Assembly: GCF_900184685.1 (NCBI RefSeq)
Contig: NZ_FXXL01000007.1
Coordinates: forward strand, 1,984,001 to 2,048,000
Direction of reading: 5' to 3'
Length of the DNA stretch: 64,000 bases
DNA from: Butyricimonas sp. Marseille-P3923
GTDB lineage: Bacteria > Bacteroidota > Bacteroidia > Bacteroidales > Marinifilaceae
Below the pieces are notes generated by a model. That model saw nothing but the letters and a program-made list of their open reading frames with translations, was not told the DNA's origin and did not search any database. Position numbers and translations under genes: made by a program. Of the stretch, positions 41,943 through 51,305 are shown in pieces; positions within the stretch are counted from its first letter, which is position 1, and every line of letters begins with the position of its first letter.

Positions 41943-44900
41943 TTAGAAACTAAAATTCAAGCCTACCGTATAGGTTTTTTGAATCGGATAATTAAAACCG
42001 TTCTCACCTAATTCAACATCCCATATTTTAAAATTGGATATCAAGAACGGATTATTGGCACGTGCAAAAAATTTCACGTTCTGCAATTTCCATCGCTCCA
42101 TCAATTTCCGCGGCATATTGTACGCCATCTCCAGAGAAGTACAACGCAAAAACCGACATTCCCGCATAAAATATGTACTCTTACGAACTTCAGACGCCTT
42201 ACTATCATACCAATTTTCCTCGGGATTATGCTGTATTAAATTATATGTCGATAACCGGGGCCAAAACGGCTTCTTTGTCATATTATCTTCCGACCAATGG
42301 TCTTTATAAATAGCTGTCAGCATAGCGTGGTCATCAACAAAGGGCGATAATTTCTCCGGATTCATGAAAAACGAACGCTTGCCCGAGCCTTGAAACGCAA
42401 AACTGAATTCAAAATTTTTATAATTGATAAATCCGTGGAAACCATATATCAACCGGGGTGTCTCAGGAAAACCGATAAACGTGGCATCGTTCACATCAAT
42501 CATACCGTCACCATTGATATCACGATAGCGGATATCCCCGGGCTTCACACCACTACCACCACTTTGTTTGGGTGAATTATCTATCTCCGCTTGGTCTTGA
42601 AATACCCCTTCCGCAATGTACCCTATCGCTTGAGAAATTTCTTTTCCTACCTTCTTTTGCCATACAGGTTTGTCACTGGCTTCTTCAATAGCTTTATACA
42701 CCACTTTATTATAGGTAAGGGTTCCATTCAAAATAATCCAAAAATCAGGCGTGAAAGCATGTTGTATTTTACCGGAAAAATCAATCCCACGAGAACGGGA
42801 TTTACCGATATTATCCAATTGAGAATACTCGATACCCATGTTTGCCGGTACATTCGTACGGTACCCTATAATATTATGCCTGATTTCTTGGTAAGCATCT
42901 AAAGTAAATTCTACAAGACCTTTGAACAACTTCGTTTCGATACCCAAATTTAACTGTTCCGCAATTTCCCATTTAATTTTCTCGTTAGCATAATATAGTA
43001 CTTTTTTAGCCACAAAAGCACTACCTCCTGTACCGGATTCCGGATCCGTAAATCCCATTTGTCCCACTAAATTAGGCAAATAAACAAAGCGGGGAGAGGC
43101 CACGATACCGTCATTACCGACTTGCCCGTAGGATACCCTGAACTTCAAAAAATCCAACCATTTAGACGTCGACGCCATAAAAGGCTCGCTGGTTACAACC
43201 CATGCAATCCCACCAGCAGGGAAAAAGCCCATTTGGTTATCTTCGGCAAAACGTTCAGACCCGTTGTATCCAAAACTACCTTCAACAAAATAACGGTCTT
43301 TATACCCATAACTCCCACGCATAGAATACGTCAAGTTGCGTTGTGGCATTCCATCCAATACTTTCTGAATCGGTGTATAAGTATATTCCGAAGCTTGAAA
43401 AACAGCCGTTAAGGAAGTTTGATGTTCCTTCCAAGCCGCCGTATGCAGTAAGCGTGCTTCATACGTTACTCTCGTGTTAGTTGTTGAAACCCTTGCATCA
43501 GAATCTATCGTTAAAGCCCTATAAGACGTTGTAGATAAATCTTGTAAAGTATGTTTACCCGTTTCAAAATCGTAATTAAGCAGGGAATATTCAGCCGGAA
43601 CTGTCTTAAAACCGGTAGTATAATAACCGGCTTGCGACACGGAAACACTCGCTCTCGCTTCCAACCCCTTCACTAAACTGGAAAGATTATGAATATATTC
43701 TGCTCGATTCGTTGTAGAATAGCGCGTCCTTTCCAGATACCCTCTATGCAATAGCATATAAGGATTGATTTGCTTCTCAGACTCCGTTGCTCCAAAACGA
43801 AGGTGAGGCCAATTGTAAGTATCATCCCCGGGATAAAGAGGAGCGAAATCCACGGGAGAAGCATTAAACGCTAACGAATAAGCTTGAGTAACACTCTCTA
43901 GCGGACCATGGTACTTATCTATTGTCGTTGATGAATTTACCACCAACTTAATACCGGCTTTCAAATCTATATTCAAATTAGCCCTGAACGAAGTTTGATT
44001 ATTCGTGATATTACAGTCAAAATCATTCAATTTGTCCGTTTTCAACATACCCATATCACGATTGTAATTCACGGAAGCATAGTACTGAAGCACTTTTCCA
44101 CCCCCACGAATATTCACTCCTAAATGATGGTTTGTATTATAATCCTTAAACATGATTTTATACCAGTCGTTAGCCGGATACACCCAAGAAGGATACTTAC
44201 CAGAGGCTGTACGGTTTATCCGCTCCACGCTATATTTAGGAGTTGCCAATGGGTCGCGAGCAAGCAAAGCCTGATTATACATTTTCATGTAATCAATCGG
44301 ATCCACCACATCAAGTTCTTTTGTCGGCATCGAAAATACAGCCTCGTAACGAGCCGTGGCATACACGCTTCCCTCTTGTCCTTTCTTCGTGGTCACTAAA
44401 ATCACACCATTTGCTCCACGGGCGCCATACATAGCCGTGGCTGAGGCATCCTTCATCACGCTGAAAGACTCAATATCCTCCGGGGCAATGCGTGCCAAGT
44501 CCAACTTGGAAGATTCCACTCCGTCCAACAGGATCAACGGGTCTATATTCGCCCCGGTCTGAAATGACGTGATTCCACGGATATAAAATTTTGTATTCAT
44601 CTCTTCCTCGGTCAAGGCGGCTGGAAGACCTCCCGTTTGCCAACCGATCATTCCGGCGATTTTACCGGCAAAACTTGAAGTCAAATCGCTGTTAGAGGAT
44701 TTCAAATCCATCGGACGTACCGTCGTGATAGCCGATACCACGCTCTCTTTTTTCTGCGTACCGAACGCCACGACCACTGTCTCATCCAGTTCCTGACTCT
44801 CCTCTTTCATGGTAACACGAAGTGTATCCTTTGCCGTTCTCTCGAAAAAGTCCAATGTTTCCCTTTTAAAACCGATAAAAGAAAATTCCAACGTCCCTTT

Positions 44901-45425
44901 CAGCATGGGTAAATCCAAGGCAAACCACCCGTCTGCATTCGTGGACGTTCCCAAGGCCACTCCGGATACCTTCACCGTCACTCCCGGAATCGGTTGCTTT
45001 TTCGTGTCGTACACGAATCCTTTCAAACGAATAGATTTCTTTTCCGGTTCCACAGCCTTTGCTTGCGATGCTTTTATTAATACTACACCATCTTCCAACC
45101 GCCAAGTCAATCCCGTACCATACAACAACTGATTCATTACCTCATCTACCCCGGCATCTTTCACTTTCAAATCCCGTTTTCCACACTTTTCCAAATCTTC
45201 CCCCTTGTACAGAAAACGATAATCAAACGTCTTGCGCAACTCTTGAATAATTTCCAGCATCGAACGCTGTTTCAAATCCAAGGTAACCCTAGTATTCTGG
45301 GAAAAACCATTGGCATTCGCAACAAACGTGGTCAACAACAACAAATAAATTCCAAATCTCATAATCTTACAAATTTTTAACACGCACCTTCCCCGAAGGT
45401 ATGCATACATTCGCTTTTTTTTCAT
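41943..45425 (-). CDS. SusC/RagA family TonB-linked outer-membrane transporter with STN domain
   Basis: A 1160-residue transporter. After the signal (FGIYLLLLTTFVANANGFSQ) comes an STN domain (about 45-115), which links the receptor to a FecR anti-sigma factor, then a carboxypeptidase-regulatory domain (RLKGFVYDTKKQPIPGVTVK), the plug with SusC marker PADIDPLILLDGV-like text (GANIDPLILLDGVESSKLDL; ATAMYGARGANGVILVTTKK), and the barrel ending TVGLNFSF. The STN domain and upstream sigma/FecR genes predict a trans-envelope induction loop. The cargo is not identifiable. Confidence 0.95.
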   Translation of the reverse strand: MKKKRMYAYLRGRCVLKICKIMRFGIYLLLLTTFVANANGFSQNTRVTLDLKQRSMLEIIQELRKTFDYRFLYKGEDLEKCGKRDLKVKDAGVDEVMNQLLYGTGLTWRLEDGVVLIKASQAKAVEPEKKSIRLKGFVYDTKKQPIPGVTVKVSGVALGTSTNADGWFALDLPMLKGTLEFSFIGFKRETLDFFERTAKDTLRVTMKEESQELDETVVVAFGTQKKESVVSAITTVRPMDLKSSNSDLTSSFAGKIAGMIGWQTGGLPAALTEEEMNTKFYIRGITSFQTGANIDPLILLDGVESSKLDLARIAPEDIESFSVMKDASATAMYGARGANGVILVTTKKGQEGSVYATARYEAVFSMPTKELDVVDPIDYMKMYNQALLARDPLATPKYSVERINRTASGKYPSWVYPANDWYKIMFKDYNTNHHLGVNIRGGGKVLQYYASVNYNRDMGMLKTDKLNDFDCNITNNQTSFRANLNIDLKAGIKLVVNSSTTIDKYHGPLESVTQAYSLAFNASPVDFAPLYPGDDTYNWPHLRFGATESEKQINPYMLLHRGYLERTRYSTTNRAEYIHNLSSLVKGLEARASVSVSQAGYYTTGFKTVPAEYSLLNYDFETGKHTLQDLSTTSYRALTIDSDARVSTTNTRVTYEARLLHTAAWKEHQTSLTAVFQASEYTYTPIQKVLDGMPQRNLTYSMRGSYGYKDRYFVEGSFGYNGSERFAEDNQMGFFPAGGIAWVVTSEPFMASTSKWLDFLKFRVSYGQVGNDGIVASPRFVYLPNLVGQMGFTDPESGTGGSAFVAKKVLYYANEKIKWEIAEQLNLGIETKLFKGLVEFTLDAYQEIRHNIIGYRTNVPANMGIEYSQLDNIGKSRSRGIDFSGKIQHAFTPDFWIILNGTLTYNKVVYKAIEEASDKPVWQKKVGKEISQAIGYIAEGVFQDQAEIDNSPKQSGGSGVKPGDIRYRDINGDGMIDVNDATFIGFPETPRLIYGFHGFINYKNFEFSFAFQGSGKRSFFMNPEKLSPFVDDHAMLTAIYKDHWSEDNMTKKPFWPRLSTYNLIQHNPEENWYDSKASEVRKSTYFMRECRFLRCTSLEMAYNMPRKLMERWKLQNVKFFARANNPFLISNFKIWDVELGENGFNYPIQKTYTVGLNFSF

Positions 45426-45469
45426 AGTTTTGTAATACTGAATTTATAATTATGGACTAAATGTTCATG

Positions 45470-45499
45470 AAACGGAAAGGGGTAGGAGCCTTTCCGTTT
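45470..45499. other. Hairpin between fecR and susC
   Basis: An 11-bp perfect stem, AAACGGAAAGG with CCTTTCCGTTT, loop 8. A T-run follows it only on the plus strand, where no gene needs a terminator. On the transcribed strand it may act as a processing or stabilising stem between the regulator and transporter parts of the mRNA. Confidence 0.55.
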
Positions 45500-45501
45500 T
45501 T

Positions 45502-46668
45502 TTATTTAGCCCCGATTGTTACGCATTTACCTTTAATATCTATTTTCACACCCGCCACTTCTTCCAACATTTTTACAATCTTCTCGAAGCCGTCATATTT
45601 TTTCAAATCACCCGAGAATTGATAGTTCTTCACCTCTTCACCGGAATAAAATACATCCATCTCGTACCAGCGTTTCAATTGCTCCATAATCTGTTCTAAC
45701 CGTTGATCTTCAAATATAAAAAGACCATCCTTCCACGCGGAATAAATAGATGCATCCACTTCACGAAGGCGGAACAAATTATTATTTTTATTGAACACCA
45801 ACTGCTCGTCGGGAGAAATCTTTACGCTTTCTTCCGGCATAATCACTTCCACACTCCCCTCCGCCAACGTGGTCGTCACATAGGCATCATTCTCGTAAGA
45901 CGATACATTGAATTTTGTCCCCAACACTCTTATGTCAACATCCGAAAAAGTCTTCACTATAAAAGGCTTCTCCCGATCAGAAGCCACCTCGAAATACCCC
46001 TCACCTTTCAGATAAACAACCCGCTGTTTACCACAAAATTGCACTGGATAGCGCAACTCGCTTTGCGCGTTCAACCACACGTTTGTCCCATCAGCCAACT
46101 CCACTTTAAACTCTCCGGCACGAGGAACTACGAGTGTATTATACACTTGCTCAAGCGCAGACTCATTCTCTTTCCGGTAAGAAACCTTTTGATCAGCAAC
46201 CCGAATATCCACGGATGCCTCTCCTCTCACCGAGCGCAACGTATCATCCAATGCGATTCTCTCACCCGTTGATAAAACCAACACGGCATTTCCTTGAGCC
46301 ATTTGAATGGGAACAAGCTCTTTTTCCCTCTCTCTACTACCCGCTTGCCAACGAATCACTCCGGCTATGCCAAGTAGCAATACCAACACCGCCGCATATC
46401 GCCACCAAACACCAATTCCACGAGAACTCTTCTTCCGCCTGTACCGATGAAACATCGCCAACTGTTGCTCCACCTGCCTCTCGGAATAAGGCCATTGCCT
46501 TTTTCCTTTCTCGAAATCCCCCCTTATCTCCCGATAAACGGCCTGATTTTCATCAGACTCTCGAAGCCACGCATCCAATTCACGACGTCCCGTATCGTCA
46601 AGACATCCGGCTATATCCGCTGCAACCAAACGAGAAATTTTAAACGTATCTATTAAATCTTCCTTCAT
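45502..46668 (-). CDS. FecR-family anti-sigma factor
   Basis: A 388-residue inner-membrane regulator. The cytoplasmic part (1-85) binds the sigma factor; a membrane segment lies at about 88-106 (WWRYAAVLVLLLGIAGVIRW). The periplasmic FecR domain includes TLVVPRAGEFKVELADGTNV and WLNAQSELRYPVQF; a DUF4974 end (IYSAWKDGLFIFEDQRLEQI) follows. It receives the signal from the STN domain of the SusC protein downstream and releases sigma. Confidence 0.93.
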   Translation of the reverse strand: MKEDLIDTFKISRLVAADIAGCLDDTGRRELDAWLRESDENQAVYREIRGDFEKGKRQWPYSERQVEQQLAMFHRYRRKKSSRGIGVWWRYAAVLVLLLGIAGVIRWQAGSREREKELVPIQMAQGNAVLVLSTGERIALDDTLRSVRGEASVDIRVADQKVSYRKENESALEQVYNTLVVPRAGEFKVELADGTNVWLNAQSELRYPVQFCGKQRVVYLKGEGYFEVASDREKPFIVKTFSDVDIRVLGTKFNVSSYENDAYVTTTLAEGSVEVIMPEESVKISPDEQLVFNKNNNLFRLREVDASIYSAWKDGLFIFEDQRLEQIMEQLKRWYEMDVFYSGEEVKNYQFSGDLKKYDGFEKIVKMLEEVAGVKIDIKGKCVTIGAK

Positions 46669-46734
46669 GCATCATTATTTTACAAGTAAAGACGTAACCT
46701 CCCAAAAAACGGGTGAATGAAGAAGTAATTTTTT

Positions 46735-47268
46735 TTAAAATTCTCCCAACAAAATCAATAACAAGACTAAATATTCTTTAGATAATATTTCCCGAAGTGC
46801 AGCATATCCATTCTTTTTCAACGTCTTAACCGTATTAATCGACACCCCGAGCAATTCCCCCACCTCTTGATTGGAATTCCCGTCCATCCCCAATAAAATC
46901 ACCTGCCGGGTTTGTTCCGGCAAACTATCGATAGCTGAATAAAGAATACGAAAAGTTTCCTGACGCATCACCTCTTGCAAAAAGGTAGAAGTCTTAAATT
47001 CATTTTCTTGCAAATAACGGGAAACATAATTACTCTCCGCTTGTTTTCGCCTCAACCGATCGAAACAAATATTACGGGCAGAAACAAATAAAAAAGCTTT
47101 CGCGTTCTCCTCCGAGTCAAATTCTTCCCATCGTTCGAACACCTTCAAAAAAACGTCTTGAGCCAAGTCGGTAACTCCTTCTTCCTCTCCCATTACCCGT
47201 TCGATAAACAAACAAACCGGATTGAAAAAAGATTTGAAAAAAGTATCAAAATTATTACCACTACTCAT
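46735..47268 (-). CDS. ECF RNA polymerase sigma-70 factor
   Basis: A 177-residue extracytoplasmic-function sigma factor. Region 2 shows DLAQDVFLKVFERWEEF and AKAFLFVSARNICFDRLRRK; region 4 has LPEQTRQVILLGMDGNSNQE and VGELLGVSINTVKTLKKNGY. It heads the sigma/FecR/SusC/SusD operon and is probably autoregulated. A TATATTTG element lies 28 bp upstream. Confidence 0.93.
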   Translation of the reverse strand: MSSGNNFDTFFKSFFNPVCLFIERVMGEEEGVTDLAQDVFLKVFERWEEFDSEENAKAFLFVSARNICFDRLRRKQAESNYVSRYLQENEFKTSTFLQEVMRQETFRILYSAIDSLPEQTRQVILLGMDGNSNQEVGELLGVSINTVKTLKKNGYAALREILSKEYLVLLLILLGEF

Positions 47269-47296
47269 AACATCACCGACTTTCGTAAAACTCGGA

Positions 47297-47304
47297 CAAA
47301 TATA
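47297..47304 (-). promoter_or_regulatory. -7 promoter element for the sigma-factor gene
   Basis: On the minus strand this is TATATTTG. No TTTG is seen at the -33 position, so another sigma factor may contribute. Confidence 0.45.
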
Positions 47305-47310
47305 TAACTT

Positions 47311-50043
47311 TTATCGTTGCACCCTATATTTTATAATATGATTTCCGTCACTCCCGGCAAACAAGTAGAACCCGGAAGCATTTCCCTGATCGAAGAAAGC
47401 GATCGAAAAAGGTGAATTTCCGCGAATAGGGAATCCTTTCGACATATCTTTCATATCGAGCAGGAATAAACGTTCCCCTCGCTCATCCAATAGACCGATT
47501 CGTGCATCTCTGGCGGAGAAACGATAGGTGTACGGGTAGCCCAACGCGGCATTATCCCATTGGCGTTCTGCCAGCAACTTCCCTTGACCGTCATATACCC
47601 GCAAAGTATTTCCCGACGTGTACACGAACTCGTCCCGTCCGTCACTATTCACGTCTTCCACGTTCAGCCAGCCACCGCCGGTCATCTTTTCACCCTTCAC
47701 CCGTTGCAGGGTTCCCCAGAGATCGACCAACAAAATCTCTCCGTTCGCGTCCGGGAAAGCAATCCAGAAATTTCCTCCCTGCTTGGTCAAGTAGAGCATC
47801 GTGTTCGTCGGTAAATTCAACAAAGTGGATATCTTCACCCGCTCTTTTCCGCGTCGGTCAAGGATATACAAACGATAACGATCGGCAAACACGATATAGT
47901 CTTTTCCCTCTACCCGAAAATGATAAATCTTCGATACAATATCATTATCACTTTTCGGCGTATCCCATCCCTTCACGAAATTACCCGACAACTCGTAGAG
48001 ATAAATATTATGATCCGCACCCGGGGCAAAAATCCGGTAATTCTTGTTGTTCTCGTAATCGGCTATCGAAATACCCCGCTCGCAAGGAGATTTGAACGCC
48101 AACGGATAACGGGGCAAATAATTCCCGTTCCGGTCTATCAAGTAAAGATGAGTCGGCGTGGAGAAAAGATATTGCAACTTCCCGTTCTTGAACATATCCA
48201 CTTGATAAATTTCACTGTTAATCTTCCCCTCTATCGGCAACTTCCAAAGAATACGCCCCACGTCATTGATCAAATAAATCGTATTGCTCTCGTCCTGCAC
48301 GAAAAGTTCCCGTTCTCTCGTGTTATGATTTATCACGATAGCGGGCTTCATCGTGAGCTTGCCATCCAGTTTGGTCTGCCACATCACTTGAGCCTGCTTC
48401 TGCTCCACCTCTTCCGTGCTCAAGAATAAAGTGTGATAGAACATACTGCCCTCGCATACCCACTGTAACGCTAAAGAGGAAAATACCTCCATATTCTCTT
48501 TATTCCGTTCCAACAGAGCATGCAACGCCCCTTTCGTTATATTCTCGTAGTAAGGCAGCATGGAAGTCATCTCCGACAAATACATCCAATTGAACTTCGC
48601 CGACAACTTGCTTCTCAATTTCTTGTACCATTCCTGATCCCGCACACTCAACCGACGCATATAATCTTTGGCAAAAGATTGTATCGCCCGCTCGGAAGAA
48701 GCAAAAACGACATAATTATCTTCCACCAGCACGTAATTCGTCGCGATATCGTCAAACATATAGCCCCACATCACCCCGGCAAAATCCGACACGGGCATTT
48801 TGAAATAACCGACCGTTTTATCTTTATCCAGTTGAAAAGTACATTTCAAAGAACCGTCACCAACTCCCGTTTTTGCCGCGTACGATTTCAGCATCCTGTC
48901 GAGCAACTCTTTCGCGAGGCTTCCCGCTTTCACGTGCACGACAATTACCCCGTCATCTTTTTTCCGGGACGCGTCATAGGCAAGCACCCCTTTTCCCCAT
49001 TCTCCTTTCAACAAATTTTGCCATTCCGCCTCGCTCTTCTCCCCGAACAGACGGGCAAATTCCTGCTTCCGCTTCCGCACCCTCTCCGCTTTACCCGCCC
49101 CGTAACGATAGGTATCCAAAGCATCCAAATACAGCTTCACGTCACTCAACGTCAAGAAACTCACGCTTTTCGCATCGACAGGCAACACCCCGTCCAAACG
49201 CGATGTCTTAGGTGCCTGACCTTTCAACACGGCCGGATAAGAGGCTCGCAAACCGTCGCAATGCATGAACCCGTTAAAACTGATTCCATCAGCACTGACA
49301 TCCCCGTCCAAAGCACCCCATTGAAACCATTTGGATACATCGGTCTGCTTGGATATAAAATCTTTCTGCAACAACAGCGGTAATACATCCGTGAAACAGG
49401 TCGTATTCAAAAACACGTTCAATCCCGCCCCCGCTGAAAAATAACGGTTCACGTTCGCGTAACGGGGCGCATCATCTTTCTTACCCTCGCTCTTGTCATT
49501 CAATTGTTTGACAGCGTCCTCCACGTACAACTCGGAATCCGACACGAGCACCATACCGCCAATCACGGCATAGCACACGCTCTCTTTTCCCCGCCTCACG
49601 GAGTACAAATACCGGTTATCGTATTTCCGTTCCTGTATTTCCCCCGTCGAAAACATCTTCGACAACAAATTATTTACCTCTCCGCGAGCAAACATCCCGC
49701 TCCTGCTCAACACGTACAGACCACGAACAGCCTGTTTCCCCTCTACCCGAAACGCCAGCACGTGTGAAGCAGAATCAACCAAACGTTGCTTCAACAAAGT
49801 GTCCACCACCCGGTGCGCCAAACCGGACTTGTATGCCGCTATCTCTTTCTCGAAAGCTTTCTCGATTTTAGGTAACAGCTTCGCGTTGGAATTTACATTA
49901 ACCACCACGGCAGAATTATAAGGGATAAACGACTCTTTCGGGACATCAGCATCCCGCTCCCGCTCGTTCACCCACCATAACGCAACCAAGATTCCCCCCA
50001 AGAGAACAACACCCAATATGATTAACGCAATTCTTTTCACCAT
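47311..50043 (-). CDS. Membrane-anchored protein with C-terminal propeller, function unknown
   Basis: A 910-residue protein with one N-terminal membrane anchor (about 5-24, IALIILGVVLLGGILVALWW) and a long extracytoplasmic part. Residues about 35-560 have no family I recognise (possibly DUF3352-like: SAVVVNVNSNAKLLPKIEKA, YAVIGGMVLVSDSELYVEDA). The last about 330 residues repeat short strands such as IYLINDVGRILWKLPIEGKI and LRVYDGQGKLLAERQW, with a VCBS-type calcium loop VEDVNSDGRDEF, so a beta-propeller is likely. It has its own promoter, within an inverted-repeat region shared with hydE. Confidence 0.7.
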   Translation of the reverse strand: MVKRIALIILGVVLLGGILVALWWVNERERDADVPKESFIPYNSAVVVNVNSNAKLLPKIEKAFEKEIAAYKSGLAHRVVDTLLKQRLVDSASHVLAFRVEGKQAVRGLYVLSRSGMFARGEVNNLLSKMFSTGEIQERKYDNRYLYSVRRGKESVCYAVIGGMVLVSDSELYVEDAVKQLNDKSEGKKDDAPRYANVNRYFSAGAGLNVFLNTTCFTDVLPLLLQKDFISKQTDVSKWFQWGALDGDVSADGISFNGFMHCDGLRASYPAVLKGQAPKTSRLDGVLPVDAKSVSFLTLSDVKLYLDALDTYRYGAGKAERVRKRKQEFARLFGEKSEAEWQNLLKGEWGKGVLAYDASRKKDDGVIVVHVKAGSLAKELLDRMLKSYAAKTGVGDGSLKCTFQLDKDKTVGYFKMPVSDFAGVMWGYMFDDIATNYVLVEDNYVVFASSERAIQSFAKDYMRRLSVRDQEWYKKLRSKLSAKFNWMYLSEMTSMLPYYENITKGALHALLERNKENMEVFSSLALQWVCEGSMFYHTLFLSTEEVEQKQAQVMWQTKLDGKLTMKPAIVINHNTRERELFVQDESNTIYLINDVGRILWKLPIEGKINSEIYQVDMFKNGKLQYLFSTPTHLYLIDRNGNYLPRYPLAFKSPCERGISIADYENNKNYRIFAPGADHNIYLYELSGNFVKGWDTPKSDNDIVSKIYHFRVEGKDYIVFADRYRLYILDRRGKERVKISTLLNLPTNTMLYLTKQGGNFWIAFPDANGEILLVDLWGTLQRVKGEKMTGGGWLNVEDVNSDGRDEFVYTSGNTLRVYDGQGKLLAERQWDNAALGYPYTYRFSARDARIGLLDERGERLFLLDMKDMSKGFPIRGNSPFSIAFFDQGNASGFYLFAGSDGNHIIKYRVQR

Positions 50044-50118
50044 AGTCAAAGCAGTTTATAAAGTTTATAAGGTTCATAAAGTTTATAAAGTTCCTTATCG
50101 CCTTAATTTTCCTTTTTA

Positions 50119-50126
50119 CAAAAGTA
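50119..50126 (-). promoter_or_regulatory. -7 promoter element for the propeller-protein gene
   Basis: On the minus strand TACTTTTG, 76 bp before the start codon, inside the inverted-repeat region. Confidence 0.45.
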
Positions 50127-50146
50127 GGAAAAAGAGTTGATTTTAC

Positions 50147-50154
50147 TAAATTTG
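50147..50154 (+). promoter_or_regulatory. -7 promoter element for hydE
   Basis: TAAATTTG, 90 bp before the hydE start and inside the inverted-repeat region; no clear -33 word. Confidence 0.45.
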
Positions 50155-50243
50155 TTCTTAGAAAAGGCTAAGCCTTTCCCGTCATAAAGTTTGTAAAATA
50201 CCTTATAAACTTTACGAACCTTATAAACTTTATAAACTCACAC

Positions 50244-51305
50244 ATGATAGAGAAACTGGAAAAGATGTTGATTTGCCGGGGAGAAGATGAAGAACGGCTC
50301 TACGCGGAAGCAAAAGAAATAAAAAATCAAACCATCGGGAACAAGGTGTACTTGAGGGGGTTAATCGAGATATCCAACATCTGCACCAAGGACTGTTTCT
50401 ATTGCGGTATCCGGAAATCAAACACGGAAACGGCACGTTATGCTTTATCGGACGAGGAAATCCTCGAGGCGGCAGATTTCGCGTACACGCACCGGTTCGG
50501 TTCTATCGTACTTCAAGGTGGGGAGCGTTCCGACCGGGAATTCACGGAGCGCATCACCCGTTTATTAAAAGAAATCAAAAAAAACAGTAATAACGAACTG
50601 GGAATCACGCTCTCCCTCGGGGAACAAACGGAAGACACGTACAAGTGTTGGTTTGACGCGGGCGCACACCGTTACCTGCTACGTATCGAAACTTCCAACC
50701 CGGAACTTTACGCGAAAATCCACCCGAACAACGCACTACATTCCCACGCCACTCGTTTAAAATGCTTGGAAAGGTTACAGCGAACAGGTTATCAAACGGG
50801 AACCGGAGTCATGATTGGCCTTCCCTTTCAGACCATCACCGATCTGGCAAATGATTTATTGTTTCTACAATCCATGGATATCGACATGGTGGGCATGGGT
50901 CCCTATCTGGAACACCACGCCACCCCGTTATATCAATACCGTCACTTGTTACTTCCCTTGGAAGAACGCCTACGTCTGTCTATCCACATGGTGGCAGCCC
51001 TCCGCCTACTCATGCCGGACATCAACATCGCGGCAACCACCGCCCTGCAAGCCATACAAGCGGACGGTCGGGAAAAAGCGCTGGAAATAGGAGCTAACGT
51101 TGTCATGCCCAATATTACTCCCACGACAAACCGAACCCTTTATAAACTCTACGAGAACAAACCGGGCATCCATGAAGGAGCGGCAGAATCCATGCGCAAA
51201 CTGGAAGAAAGCATCCTTAAAAGCGGCTGCGAAGTAGCCTATGGCGCATGGGGCGACTCGCGACATTTTCAATCGAAACACTCCACGTCCCCACCCCTCG
51301 CTTAA
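50244..51305 (+). CDS. hydE: [FeFe]-hydrogenase maturase HydE (radical SAM)
   Basis: A 353-residue radical SAM enzyme in the assembly of the hydrogenase H-cluster. The cluster motif C-x3-C-x2-C is at Cys47, 51 and 54 (SNICTKDCFYCGIRKSN). Family features are GSIVLQGGERSD, HRYLLRIETSNPELYAKIHP, GTGVMIGLPFQT and DMVGMGPYLEHHATP. Length matches HydE (about 345-360). HydF, HydG and the hydrogenase are not in this window. BioB/PylB-like enzymes are close relatives, but the full-length motif pattern favours HydE. Confidence 0.92.
   Translation: MIEKLEKMLICRGEDEERLYAEAKEIKNQTIGNKVYLRGLIEISNICTKDCFYCGIRKSNTETARYALSDEEILEAADFAYTHRFGSIVLQGGERSDREFTERITRLLKEIKKNSNNELGITLSLGEQTEDTYKCWFDAGAHRYLLRIETSNPELYAKIHPNNALHSHATRLKCLERLQRTGYQTGTGVMIGLPFQTITDLANDLLFLQSMDIDMVGMGPYLEHHATPLYQYRHLLLPLEERLRLSIHMVAALRLLMPDINIAATTALQAIQADGREKALEIGANVVMPNITPTTNRTLYKLYENKPGIHEGAAESMRKLEESILKSGCEVAYGAWGDSRHFQSKHSTSPPLA

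Larger units (their letters stand above)
50053..50238. repeat. 38-bp inverted repeats around divergent promoters (copy 2 of the repeat family)
   Basis: The left arm (50053-50090) and the reverse complement of the right arm (50201-50238) match at nearly every position, both built on TTTATAAAGTTTATAAGGTTC. They enclose about 110 bp that contain one promoter element facing each neighbouring gene. Extra copies of the same words lie at 29810-29895. Confidence 0.8.

Noticed and set aside
48520-49383. 287-codon antisense frame within the propeller-protein gene
   Set aside because: Rich in His, Arg and Gln as expected from reverse reading of a real gene; no recognisable motifs.
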